This document shows positions 50,291-61,519 of a stretch of DNA of 64,000 nucleotides, one piece after another. The stretch's first letter is position 1, and every line of letters starts with the position of its first letter. Location: contig NC_081409.1 of assembly GCF_030272615.1 (NCBI RefSeq), positions 647,564,468 through 647,628,467 of the forward strand, in the 5' to 3' direction. This DNA comes from Cryptomeria japonica. Its lineage: Eukaryota; Streptophyta; Pinopsida; Cupressales; Cupressaceae. A model generated the notes under the pieces. It made no database searches. It saw only the letters and a program-made list of their open reading frames with translations, and had not been told where the DNA came from. The position numbers and the translations under genes were made by a program.

Positions 50291-51235
50291 ACAACATTGA
50301 TGTCTTTATTTATCTTTCTCATCAAAGATGCTTGCACCATGTCCAAGGAACCCAATTTATTTTTCTGCTAAAAGGAGGTCGATTTCTATTGCTTTTATTT
50401 AAAAAAAAAAACTTGACTAATAATCATATATCTCTTTGTTTTCTTTCACCAAAAGTATTCTATACTTAGCAGTATTAAGTCCCTTTTGAAGTACAAAATT
50501 TCTTTGCAACTCTTAAAAATATGCATATCTTTATCTCTCAAAATGTATGTACCTTTTAGCTCTTCAAGATCCTTTTTCACCATCTCTTTTAAGAGTTGTA
50601 ATTGTTTAACACATTTTTCATCTTTATTTCTCCAAGTTTTTGTTTGAGTTTAGCGCATCATAATTTGATTTTTGGTTTGCCAACCTTTGATTGCCTAATC
50701 GGCCCTTTTCCTAAATTCGAAACTAAGTCCTTCCCCCCACTTTTAGTTCTTAAAACATCCGATTGACCGATTCCTTGAAATATTTAGACATTAGCAGTGT
50801 TCAAATTTGTTTTAAGGCACTAGCCCCTTTCTAGTTGACGAATCGCAACTCATTGGAACACAATCACTCACAAGTGTGTGGTTCCCAAGTTCTGTTTTTC
50901 TTTGATTACTTGGCATCCCATGTAGGTGAGTCATAGTAGTCAGTAAAGGGTCTTCACTTGTCTTTGTTATCGGCCAATTGCACTATTTAGGAACTTATGC
51001 ACACACTTCAAATGGTTCTATAGTTCCAATCTTTAATGATGGCCTGACAACTAACAAATCCTATTTTTAAGGCACGTTTCGAGTCAGCAAACATAAAGCA
51101 TTAATGAGATGTAAATGCACAAATCAAATCAAATTATGGGAAAAGTATTGGTGCTCTTTACGAAGAGAATGTCAGCTCATTTTTGCAAGTTGGACAATAT
51201 GATGCATTGTCCTAAGCATGCAAGTCTTAAATGCT
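50291..51235. other. Unassigned sequence left of the LINE
   Basis: Possibly the leader of the gypsy remnant. No coding similarity and no LTR ends could be recognised. Confidence 0.35.
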
Positions 51236-51251
51236 CTATGCATGTATAAAG
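51236..51251 (+). repeat. LINE target-site duplication, left
   Basis: CTATGCATGTATAAAG, identical to 61149-61164. The following TT may extend it to 18 bp but merges with the poly(T). Confidence 0.85.
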
Positions 51252-51784
51252 TTTTTTTTTTTTTTTTAATAAAAGTGGATTATTCCAGTAAACTTTTTTA
51301 TTAATATTTTTTATTTTTTACACAGAATTCAAAGAGCATATCGGAGGAAAGAACCTTGGGAAGAAAACCTCTGGTCACAGCTCATAAAATAAACCTATAG
51401 TATCTGACAGATTAGTTTATGCACCCCGCCAAAAACCACATATAAAATGCAGTCACAACACATATAATATGAGTTTTGCATAGAGCCCATATGACAATTT
51501 GCCAAAAAAACCCATCGGATAATTTTCAAATGTAGACTCCATAGCTGCTACTAATGGAAGAAGACAAAATTTTCCAAAGCCCTGTGCCAAATCCCATGAG
51601 CCAAAAACCTTCCTGCCAAAAAAGAAAGTATCAAAAAACCTTTGGAAAAACACTATTGTATCAAATACCATGAGCTCGAACTCTCCTCTAGACAACGAAC
51701 ATGAATACTTAAAATGAAAGGGGAAAGCGGGAATACCTATCATCATAAAATTTTACATCAACATTACTCAAGAAAATCATATAA

Positions 51785-54700
51785 CTATTGCTGCAAACCT
51801 TCCCATACCCTAGAAGGAATTTCCTCAAAACCCACCTCTTGTTGATTAGCATTGCTATTAATGGCTAAATTTGCCAAATAATCCGCAATCTTATTAAATT
51901 CTCTGTAACAATGGGATACCAAGAAAGATTCAAACAATCTAATTTTTGTAAAATGGGATCAAGTATATATTGCAAATTCCAACAATTCGATTTCTTTTTC
52001 ATAACACATTGAATAATCACCATAGAATCTCCTTCAATTATTAAGTCCTCAATTCCCAAAGAGATTGCCATATCCAATCCAAAAGACAAAGCATGAAATT
52101 CCGCATAATTGTTAGTTTTAAAACCAATAGCATGACACTTAGCTCGAATAAAATTTGCATTGTGATCATAAATTACCATGCCTACCCCAGCCGGCCCAGA
52201 GTTACCACGAGAGGCCCCATCAAAATTCAGGTTAAAGTGCCCCTGCGGAGGAGGTTTCCCTCTAGCAGAGCATCTCTTACCTATTGCATCATTCTTTTTT
52301 AAAATTGAACCATGAGAGGGTAAAACTGATAGCAGCTTCCAAACTCTAGTAACTCTACTATCCCAGTGCGAAAAAGAAGTAAGATTTTCTAAATTCTTAT
52401 AAATAAATGACAAAGCAACCTCAGAGATTGAAGACTCAATTTTTAATAGAACCTCAGACACAGGAGACCTTGTTTTTTAAAATATCCTGTTGTTTCTCTC
52501 TAGCCAAACATTCCAAATCACAATAGATGGAGATATGATCCAAAGGCATGCATAAAAAGATGAGGCAAACATAAAGGGCCAAGATCTGAAATGGGAAATG
52601 AGATCCTCACTAATAACAAAGGATATATTTAACTTCTCAAACAACCACTACCAACATTCATAAGCATAATCACAATGTAGGAACAGGTGTGAAGAAGATT
52701 CTAAATTTTTGTTACAAAGGACACAAGGGAAAACAACAGTAATACCAAGCCTGTCTAGTCTCATACTTGTAAGGACTCTGTCTTGAACTGCCAACCAAGA
52801 AAAGACTCCAGCTTTAGGAAGATAAGCCGAATTCCAAAACAACTTATAAGGCCAAGATGATAAATCTTTAGCAACCATAAGAGAGTTGTAACCATCTTTA
52901 ACAGTGTACTTACCAGAAATATTCTTTGTCCAAATAAGTTCATCCTTAGAATCAGAAAGAAATACAATTCTATCTCCCAAAATCTTCTCAAAATCTAATT
53001 TCATGCTTTGATCAACATCTAAGAAATCAATCGACTTCCATCTAGCTAGCTTAAGGGGTCCACTAGTCACAATTTCAAAATAATCTGCTACAAAAACACC
53101 CCAAAGGGAGGAAAGAACAGTGATCAGAGGAGACCAATCTCTAATATTTACCAAAGGTGTGTGTCCATTCCATACTTCATCCCAGAATTTGGCCTTTCTA
53201 CCATTATGAACAATCAATGAGAGATGAGGCAAAATAACTAATCTACATTTACAAAGGAAATTCCAAATAGCAGAACCCGAAGGCAAATGCGAGACTTTAA
53301 AAATGTACTCTCTCGGTCCATTATTTAAATATTTGGCAAACATAATATGTGCCCATAAGGAGCTAGGCTTGTCATATAATTTCCAAACCAACTTAGCACC
53401 TAAGGCTAAATTTTGATTTTCTAGACTCCGAATTCCTGTTTCCGCAAGTTCCTTAGGCAAACATACCTTATCCCATGCAACTTAAGGGAGTTTCTTCTTG
53501 CCGTCTTTATTATTGTTCCAAAGAAAATCTCTAAGAGTATCCTGTAAACTAACAATAGCTGGTTTTGGAGACTTCAAAACAGACATGAGATATATGGGAA
53601 CAACATTCAAAACAGACTTGATGAGAACAATTTTACCGGCCAAAGTTAACCATCTATGATTCCATGAGAGAATTCTTTTAGAAATGACCGAAATAGTCTT
53701 ATCCCAAAAACCAATCTTATCCTATTTAACAAAGAAAGGAATCCCAAGGTAAGTACATGGAAGATTTCCAGTCTCAAATCCCCAAAAGGATTGCGACCTA
53801 TGCTGAACTAGTTGTGATGTATTAAGGAAAAAAATCTTTGATTTATCACCATTCACTTTCTGACCAGAAAACGATGCATAATTTTGTATTATTTCTTTAA
53901 TCACTTTTGCCTCTACTAAAGAAGCATGTCCAAACAACAGAGTATCATCTGCAAAGAGACAATGAGAAATACTTTGGGGAATATTTTGAATCCTTATACC
54001 TTTCCAAAGCCCCCCACTTTAGCAGCCCTAATAGCCCAACTAAAGGTTTCAGCTAGGAGAATAAACAAAAAGGGAGAAAGGGGATCTCCCTGTGTCAAAC
54101 CCCTAGAGGAAGTGAAAAAACCACAAGGACAACCATTAATTAAAACCGAGAATCTTGCAGAAGAAATACATGCATGAATCTATTTGATCCAAGCCTTGGA
54201 AAAACCTAACTTCTCAAAAACAACACATAAAGCCCCCCACTCTACTCTATCATAAGCCTTTATCATGTCTAGTTTAAGTATCATGGTTGGGGTTCTTTGG
54301 GTGGAAATAGAATGCAACACCTCATGTGCTACAATTGCACCCTCTGTTGTCTCCCTTCTGGGAACAAAACCACCTTGCTCCAATGAAATGATCCTAGGTA
54401 GAAGTTTTGCCAACCTAAGGGAAATTACCTTTGTAAATATCTTATACAAAGTGTTACATAAAGCAATGGGGCGGAAGTCAGCAAAAGTCTTAGTATCCTT
54501 TTTTTTAGGAATAATTGCAATCATTGTAATATTAAGTTCTTTTAAAATAGACCTATTTCTCCTAGCTTCCTCAAGAGCCAATAAAACATCATTTCCCACA
54601 AAATCCCAACATTTCTGAAAAAATAAAGGAGTAAAACCATCTGGTCCCGGAGCTTTATCTGGATTCATGGCAAAGACAACACTCTTAACTTCTTCCAAGG

Positions 54701-56030
54701 AAAAGGGAGACATCAACATCTTATTGTTTTCCAAAGATACTAAAGGAGGAATATTAGATATAATATCATTGTTGAGATTTCCATTTTCCAAAGATAATAA
54801 CGACTTAAAAAACCTAACTACCTCTGAAGCAATGTCCTCTGGCTCTGTCAATAAATTCCCATTCTGACACTGAATACAAGATATTCTATTCTTACATCTT
54901 TTAATCTTAGTTGAAGAATGAAAAAATTTTGTGTTCCTGTCACCATCTGAAAGCCATAACTCTCTAGATTTCTATCTCCAATAGATTTCCTCTCTAGCTA
55001 ACACCTCCTCAAGCTTTAATTTTAGTGACTTCAATTCATCAAAAACTTGTGGCACCATACCATGTTGAAGCACATGAGTATTAAGACACTCAATCATATC
55101 TTGAATCCTTTGTTTCTCCTGAAAAATGTTCTTAAAATGCGAGATATTCCATTCCCTAATATTCAATTTCAAATAACTTAACTTCTTACCAATCTGAAAC
55201 ATACGGGACCCAGAACAAAAAGGAGCAGAATTCCACCATTTCATAAGCAGAGGCAAAAAGGAAGAATCCCTAAACCACATGGGCTCAAATTTAAATGCAG
55301 ACTTAAAAGAAGTCTTATCCTCAATAACTGAAAGGGAAATTTGAAAATGATCAGAACCCAAGACCAGTAGAATAGAGGAAAAGAATTCAAAATCTGAATC
55401 AATCCAATTCTCAGATAACAAAAACTGATCTAATCTCTCAGCAATCTGAGAAAAATCCCTTCTCATGTTTGTCCATGTGAAAACTCCAGTCTGAGACTTA
55501 CAATAAAAAAGGCTCATATTAGAAATGAAATCCCCAAAGTCATCCATAATCCTTTTATTAGGGAAAACACCTCCTCTTTTCTCATCGAAATCAGTGATAG
55601 CATTAGAATCGCCCCGGAAGATAATAAAGGAACCATGTTTTAAGGGAGAAGAAATCCTCTTTAATTCACCCCATAACTTACTCTTCCCTTGAATACTTGA
55701 CGGAGCATAAATGTTAAAAAGCCAGAATTTAACCTTCGAAATCTTGCTTATAACTAAAGCCAACATCCAATTTGTAGCAGATGCCACTAACTGTATCTCA
55801 ATATTATAATTATTCCAAAGCAGTGCCAAACCTCCTGAAGCACCACAAGCTGGAGAAGAAAGAAAATTCCACCTTCTCCAAGATGAAAAAACCAAATCAA
55901 CAGACTCCTTTGACAACTTTGTTTCTTGCAACATAAAAATATCACACTTAATTAAGTCCATCTGGGACTTAATTAAGCATCTCTTGTTAGGGGCATTTAA
56001 GCCCCTAACATTCCAAGAAATAATTCTTAT
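51785..56030 (-). pseudogene. LINE ORF2: endonuclease, reverse transcriptase and RNase H
   Basis: The apurinic-type endonuclease begins IRIISWNVRGLNAPNK at 56030 and includes MLQETKLSKE near 55925, GDSNAI near 55605 and SDHFQI near 55345. RT motifs are NPDKAPGPDGFTPLFF near 54650, DFRPIALCNTLYKI near 54470, TQGDPLSPFLF near 54085 and FADD near 53955. A C-terminal RNase H has NLNFDGASRGNSG near 52230, NNYAEFHALSFGL near 52105 and EGDSMVI near 52030. These copy the element at a nicked target site. Damage includes TAG at 54972, 54180, 53722 and 52648, TAA at about 53480 and 52480, a lost G in the G run at about 54010-54015 and a slip near 51900 in the RNase H tail. The first codon reads ATA where ATG is expected. 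Confidence 0.92.
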
Positions 56031-58288
56031 TGTCCTTGAGGGGAGGCCGAAGCTCCCCTCTTCCCATTAATTGGAGAATTTTTGCTTTCCCCAAAGCAAC
56101 GTTGCAAATTACGTTTCACAGCCCCAGATCTTTTCACAGGAGGACTAGTCACAAATCTTTTACTCCTCTTTCTTTTTACACTTACTGGAGTTAGACATGT
56201 TTTCTTAGGCCTACTAAGAGAGACCGAATGCCTCCCTTGCCCACCAGCAGGAGAAAGGGACAAAGTCTTTTGAATTCTAGCATCAATCTCGATTTGAGTC
56301 TTAAGATTATTTGGAGCCCTACCTCTCCTAGGAGAAACCACCGATGGTGAAAAAACCGGAGTTGTTTGGACAATTGGTAAACTCTTGCATGACTTTGGAG
56401 AAGCCAGGATAAATGGATTATCTTCAAAACCCAACTCTGTTGTAGCCAAAACCGCAAAAGGATTAACAGATGCAGAAATTGGAAGGGTCGAGTTTATACC
56501 CCCCAAATCATTCTCAATCGAACAAACAACTCTATCAGTAATACCCTCATCCATTTGATGTGCATGATTGTTAAAAATGTCATTTACTTGCTGAACCAGA
56601 TTCTCATCTGGCATAATAATAGGGACAACCTCTGATGGATTACTATTCCCTAAGGAAGATTCATTAGCCATATTAATTTCAACATTCAGAGGGAAATTAT
56701 TAGACACCAAATTCTTAATTTCCTGAACTAAAGAAGCATCATTAAGAAAGCCTATGGTAGGTACCTGTTTAATAGTTTCCCTATCAACCACTGCATTTTT
56801 ATCTAAATTCACATTCTTTGAAGAATCGAAAACCTCCTTTTGAGTGCATGAAGACAAATTGTCACCCTTACCCTTTGTGTGATTATATGGCATCTTAGGG
56901 CAATCTATCATCAATGGATGATCTACTCCATTCATCGGGGGATTACCATCCACTATACCTCCGTTATTAGAAAATGTCTTCAGTAAAGATGAAAGTGAGA
57001 CCAAACCCGAAGTGTGAACATTGGGTTTCCTGGAACTATGACACAATGAATTATTTTCAAGATTAATGTGACCTGTTTCTACCAATTTATGCGAAGAGAC
57101 ATTTCCACATCCTTCAACCGAAGGTCCCGTCGACAAACAATCTTTATTAAGGGATTTAGGGACAGAGCCAACAACTTGCTGGTTTTTTTTAAAATCCATA
57201 AGTAATGGAGCATCCAAAAGTAAAGGAGACTTAAGAAGCTCCGTATCTAATTTCTCAATTGACTGGTACCAAATACCATCATGAGACTTGATATTACAAG
57301 TACGGGGGCAAACATTGTTAGGGTTAATAAGAACACAAATTTTTACCAGAACCTCCCCATCCACAAAGTCCATTTTAGATGTTAAAAAAGTTCCAATAGT
57401 ATTTCCAATTTTCTCAAGAACATCTGGATCCATAAATTCAAAAGGAATTTTAGGTAAACCAAACCAGAAAGGAATAAGTTTCGAACTAGACCAAGAAGGA
57501 ACAAAAAAAGGTTTCCAAGCCGCAATGGAAATTAAATATTTTCCAAACCAATGATGCGAAGTTCTTAATACCTCATCTCTGAAAGAAGGAGAACCAAAGA
57601 CAATAATAAAAGCATTCGCAAACAATAATTGAAAATAATGTATATCCCCCCATCTTTTCTGCAATTTATGATAAAGCTTTAACAAACTAATTTGATCACT
57701 CCAAATTTCCCCAGAAATAGGATTCGTATGCAAACAATTCGCTTTCTTATCGACATAGGAACCCAAAAGATCAATACAAGGGATAGGAGCCCAAACCTGT
57801 GATGAAGAAACCCCCGGCAGAATAGGATCAGAAGGTATCTTACTTACCATTTCTGGACTAGCTTCCTTGAATTTCACATTTACCTTATTTCCCACCTGCT
57901 GTGAAGAAACAGAAACCCTAGCCGCAGTCTCCTTATTTGCCAAGCCAACAACCCTAGCAAAAGTTTGCTGATTGCCCAGATCCAAAGACCATTTCCTTGA
58001 AAAGCCTTTGAATTGCTTCTCAGAATTCCTTTGATTCGCACCATTATTAAAACACCCTTGAGTGAATCTCCTTCCATTGTTATTCTGCCTCCATGCCACA
58101 CTTCGTCTGTTCCCAAAGAAGCCTTGAAAGTATTTTGAAGCTGGCCGAAAAACCTTGTTATTTCCGCTCCAGTTTCCTTGTATCGCCATGCCCTTCCATC
58201 TGCTGTTCGTGTAGACCCACTGCGGAACATGAGGCGGGTCTTCCCAGCCCACATCCGCCCATGAACCCAAATGTCCTCTATCAGCCAT
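56027..58288 (-). CDS. LINE ORF1 protein (DUF4283-type)
   Basis: Intact 753-codon frame with ATG at 58288 (MADRGHLGSW) and TAA at 56027. The first 150 residues are W/N/G/R-rich (WSGNNKVFRP, RRSVAWRQNNNGRRF), suggesting RNA binding. Residues of about 190-350 match the plant L1 ORF1 DUF4283 region (LYHKLQKRWGDIHYFQLLFA, HHWFGKYLISIAAWKPFF, KIPFEFMDPDVLEKIG). The rest is a long Ser/Asn-rich, probably disordered region, and the tail is basic (KRKRSKRF, VKRSGAVKRN). No CCHC knuckle is obvious. ORF1 proteins coat LINE RNA. It ends against the ORF2 start with a one-frame overlap. Confidence 0.88.
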   Translation of the reverse strand: MADRGHLGSWADVGWEDPPHVPQWVYTNSRWKGMAIQGNWSGNNKVFRPASKYFQGFFGNRRSVAWRQNNNGRRFTQGCFNNGANQRNSEKQFKGFSRKWSLDLGNQQTFARVVGLANKETAARVSVSSQQVGNKVNVKFKEASPEMVSKIPSDPILPGVSSSQVWAPIPCIDLLGSYVDKKANCLHTNPISGEIWSDQISLLKLYHKLQKRWGDIHYFQLLFANAFIIVFGSPSFRDEVLRTSHHWFGKYLISIAAWKPFFVPSWSSSKLIPFWFGLPKIPFEFMDPDVLEKIGNTIGTFLTSKMDFVDGEVLVKICVLINPNNVCPRTCNIKSHDGIWYQSIEKLDTELLKSPLLLDAPLLMDFKKNQQVVGSVPKSLNKDCLSTGPSVEGCGNVSSHKLVETGHINLENNSLCHSSRKPNVHTSGLVSLSSLLKTFSNNGGIVDGNPPMNGVDHPLMIDCPKMPYNHTKGKGDNLSSCTQKEVFDSSKNVNLDKNAVVDRETIKQVPTIGFLNDASLVQEIKNLVSNNFPLNVEINMANESSLGNSNPSEVVPIIMPDENLVQQVNDIFNNHAHQMDEGITDRVVCSIENDLGGINSTLPISASVNPFAVLATTELGFEDNPFILASPKSCKSLPIVQTTPVFSPSVVSPRRGRAPNNLKTQIEIDARIQKTLSLSPAGGQGRHSVSLSRPKKTCLTPVSVKRKRSKRFVTSPPVKRSGAVKRNLQRCFGESKNSPINGKRGASASPQGQ

Positions 58289-59233
58289 ATCCGATCACTG
58301 TATTAACAACAATAAACTCTTGATCTTATAGATTGCGACCTCTATTTTCAATGACTAAAACTGTGGTCTTCAAACCCTCTGGACTGCTATGAAAAAATAG
58401 TGAACTACGATCCTCCTGATGCCATTAAACATAATCTGTACCCTCAATACTTTGCTTCCATATTGCAGACCTTCAGGTGGTGTTGACTACCTCTAGGTTG
58501 GGGCGGGTTCCAGGTGTCTAGATTCAGATCTACACTCAGAATAAGATTGCAACTCAGATCTGCAATGGATGGAGTATTTGCTGTCCTAATCTGTTTCTTC
58601 ACAGTGTCAAGATGACAGTATCTCCTAAAGATGGTGCTGGATTGTTGGGATCTACTGATCCAGCTAGATTTGCAGAAGTATTGTAATCGATCTGAACACC
58701 AAGGTTGCCCTTCCAATTCCCACACTCTGTTTATGCAAAAAATTAACTCAGATCTAAGATCTGTAATCGAGGAATAAATTGAATGATGTTGCAGAGGGCA
58801 AAGGAAGGCAGCATCGGGCAGAAGCAGGTGCAAATTTTCCCCTCTCAGCCGGCTGTTCCTTGAATGATGATGGAAAGTGGCTTCAATCTATTGCAATTCG
58901 TTCTTTAATGCCGAGACAGAATCTCCTTAAATGCCTGCTACAACTCACTCTAGGTCTGATAGTAAGGTTGCTTCAATGTCTGCTACAATTCGCACCAAGG
59001 CCGCTGATAATTTCGCCCACAATCTACTTCAAAACCTGATATATGACGCCTAGTTGAAATGATGAAGTGCGAAGCAATATCCTCAATGGTGATGTCTTCA
59101 ATATGTAGATTCGAACCCCTCCAAGAGTCACCCCTACTGCTGTCAAGAAGTCTGATTCCAAATATAATCTGCTGACTAGTGCCCTGAATGTTCCCCCATA
59201 TTGATCGGATCCTTATCTAGAAGACAGTGCCTA
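58289..59233 (-). other. LINE 5' region adjacent to ORF1
   Basis: Untranslated sequence between ORF1 and the solo-LTR insertion. The remaining 200 bp of the LINE 5' end are at 60946-61148. No promoter element can be named. Confidence 0.6.
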
Positions 59234-59238
59234 TCTCC

Positions 59239-60940
59239 TGTAATATCCCTTGGCTAATCTGACCCTGTTTATGCTTATTTGAACACCAAGGAATATTGTC
59301 AAACATTTGGCATACAATGTTTGAAGCTGCTGTAGTGAATTCTTTCTTTGTCTTCTTTGGGTTTGTACGCTGCAAATGAAGTTATGGAAAGCTTCTAACA
59401 ATGCAAAGTTGTTATAGAAATGATATACTAGCTGTTTTAGACCTTTCCACACATATGTAATGACTGAAATTAACTAGTACAGCTAGTTGACATTAAGACA
59501 AACACTTGTCATGCATCCCAAAGTACACCTACAACCATTAGGCATTTAAGCAAACAATTGGCATGAAAGCTAAATGGCTGATCAATGTTGAATGTGGAAT
59601 ATGCAAATTATATTTCCATTAAACATATGCAACCTCCAAATATTTCATGATATAATCATAATAGAAAATGATGCAATGAAGTAATGATTTTCTAATACAA
59701 TGACCATAGATAGAAAACCTGGTATTTCAATGGCTGCCTTGATATATTGGTTTGATTCTCCTCATATGCAAATCCCTTGTCAAATATATATAGCTGTTCA
59801 ACCCTTCTAAATCCCCTTCTATAGAACTCAAACTACTGTAGCGCACTGTTCACGGCACTGTTCATGCGCACTGTTCACGGCACTGTAGCGCACTGTTCAC
59901 GCGCACTGTTCATGGCACTGTAGCGCACTGTTCACGCACACTGTTCATGCGCACTGTTCACGCGCACTGTAGCAGCAAGAACAAACTTGCAATCTGCTCT
60001 TAAAACCTTGAATAATTTGTTGCCAAAGAAGGATGATTCACAACCAACTATAAATGTTTTTCAACAATAAACTTCAAACCCTTGTAGAAAACTTCACCAA
60101 TTTGCACAAATGAAAGAACTGAAGTATTCTTTCCCACAACTGCAATAATTCAGGTGTTATTTCACACCTTCAAAATTGCTATCAATAGGAAGTTTTCATT
60201 TCCTATGATCAAAGAAGAAAATTGCGAAAGCCCTAGGCTCCACAATAAAAATCAATCAAAATACTATTCATCAACTGGATGCAGAGAATGAACTCTTGCC
60301 TTTCCTTTTATTCTTTCCTTAAGAGAGCTCAAACACCTTCCTGGCCAATGTGGGATAAAAGATTTATTCCCACATTAAATTATTCACTTAATGCACTTTA
60401 TTATATTAAAGTGACTTTATTATTATAAAGTTACTTTAGAACTTTATAATAATATTAAAATATTAAATAAATCACTTAAGTCACTTAAACTTTAATATCT
60501 CTTGATGTACTTGTCTGATTGCTAAGCCGTCTGAGCCAGGAGTCGACTCTCCCTATTCTCCATGTGATTGGATGCCTGTCTAAAAATAGAAACCCTGAAT
60601 AGTGACTTACTATAAATAGTAAGTATGTGGAACTGAGTCTAGAAATAGCTGCAAAGGCCCAATCAAGGTTGACACTACCAATAAGCTCTGCTCAGGTGTC
60701 TTTCTATTAATAGGAACCCCGACTCTCCCAAAATAGTAACTTACTATAAATAGTAAGTGTGCCAATCTGAGTCAAAAAACCTGTGCAAAGGCCAAAACCT
60801 GAATCAAGTTGAAGAGTAATGTCTCAAATCACCAAGTAACTGCCACACGAGGCCCTCTATCAATAATTATTAGCCTACGAGGGTCAAATGATAGGCTAAT
60901 TCTTACAAACTCTGATGCTCGCAAAATGGGGACATTACAT
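59239..60940. mobile_element. Solo LTR (1702 bp) inserted in the LINE 5' region
   Basis: Starts TGTAATATCCC and ends GGGGACATTACA, so the ends are inverted (TGTAAT/ATTACA). A 5-bp target duplication TCTCC sits at 59234-59238 and 60941-60945. It has no coding sequence. Orientation is uncertain. A TATATATAG at about 59785 and AATAAA at about 60244 favour the plus strand. It contains the CpG-rich CACTGTTCACG repeat (59834-59974) and two copies of TTACTATAAATAGTAAGT near 60606 and 60738. Confidence 0.88.
59834..59974. repeat. CpG-rich GCGCACTGTTCACG tandem repeat
   Basis: About ten short units of 11 to 16 bp made of CACTGTT(C)A(C/T)G, GCGCACTGTT and GGCACTGTAGC. A CpG island-like patch in otherwise CpG-poor DNA. 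Confidence 0.85.
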
Positions 60941-61148
60941 CTCCCAAGGTGGTTCCAAGCAGTCATATGCATCTATCAATGAAAATCGAAGGTCTCAAGG
61001 GCCACGGACCTGCCTCAGATCGGACTGACCAAAGTATTAAGATGGACACCAAATCACCCTCCAGACTATCCCCAAAGCATTGCCTCTCCCTCCTATGATT
61101 TTTGGAACCAACACAAGTCAAAATCATGCACAATCTTACATGTTTATA

Positions 61149-61164
61149 CTATGCATGTATAAAG
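61149..61164 (+). repeat. LINE target-site duplication, right
   Basis: CTATGCATGTATAAAG, identical to 51236-51251, marking the 5' end of the LINE. Confidence 0.85.
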
Positions 61165-61519
61165 TTACCACCTTTGGCTGAAATTTTATTGTGTATTCTG
61201 GGTGGCGAATAGAAAGCAGTTTGAAAGATTATGTCAATGGTGAATTCATAGGTGCATGAAAACTTGGTTTGAGACAAGATTCTTCTTTCTTCCCTATTAC
61301 TTCGGTAAATATTTAGGGCTTCGCGAGTTAAATTAGGAAGAGGTCTTAGTTGCTACGCTCATGAATTCATATCTCTATCCCGCTCTACTTTTTTTAATCA
61401 ATTAACCCAATTCCCACTATAGTTACAAAAACCCTAGCCTGTCTTCTCCTATGTAGAATGAAACTCAAAATGTTTGCTATTATAGAGAGTACCTTAGATG
61501 AGGTGAGATACCAAGGATT
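61165..61519. other. Unassigned sequence between LINE and copia remnant
   Basis: No coding similarity recognised. It may be the eroded upstream part of the copia element. Confidence 0.4.

Larger units (their letters stand above)
51252..61148 (-). mobile_element. Full-length L1-type LINE with a nested solo LTR
   Basis: Poly(A) on the minus strand is the T run at 51252-51267. A 16- to 18-bp target duplication brackets the element. From the 5' end (61148) it has a 5' untranslated region interrupted by a solo LTR (59239-60940), ORF1 (58288-56027), ORF2 (56030-51785) and a 3' untranslated region of about 0.5 kb. Without the nested LTR it is about 8.2 kb. ORF1 is uninterrupted. ORF2 has several TAG/TAA stops and two frameshifts, so the copy is inactive. 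Confidence 0.88.
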
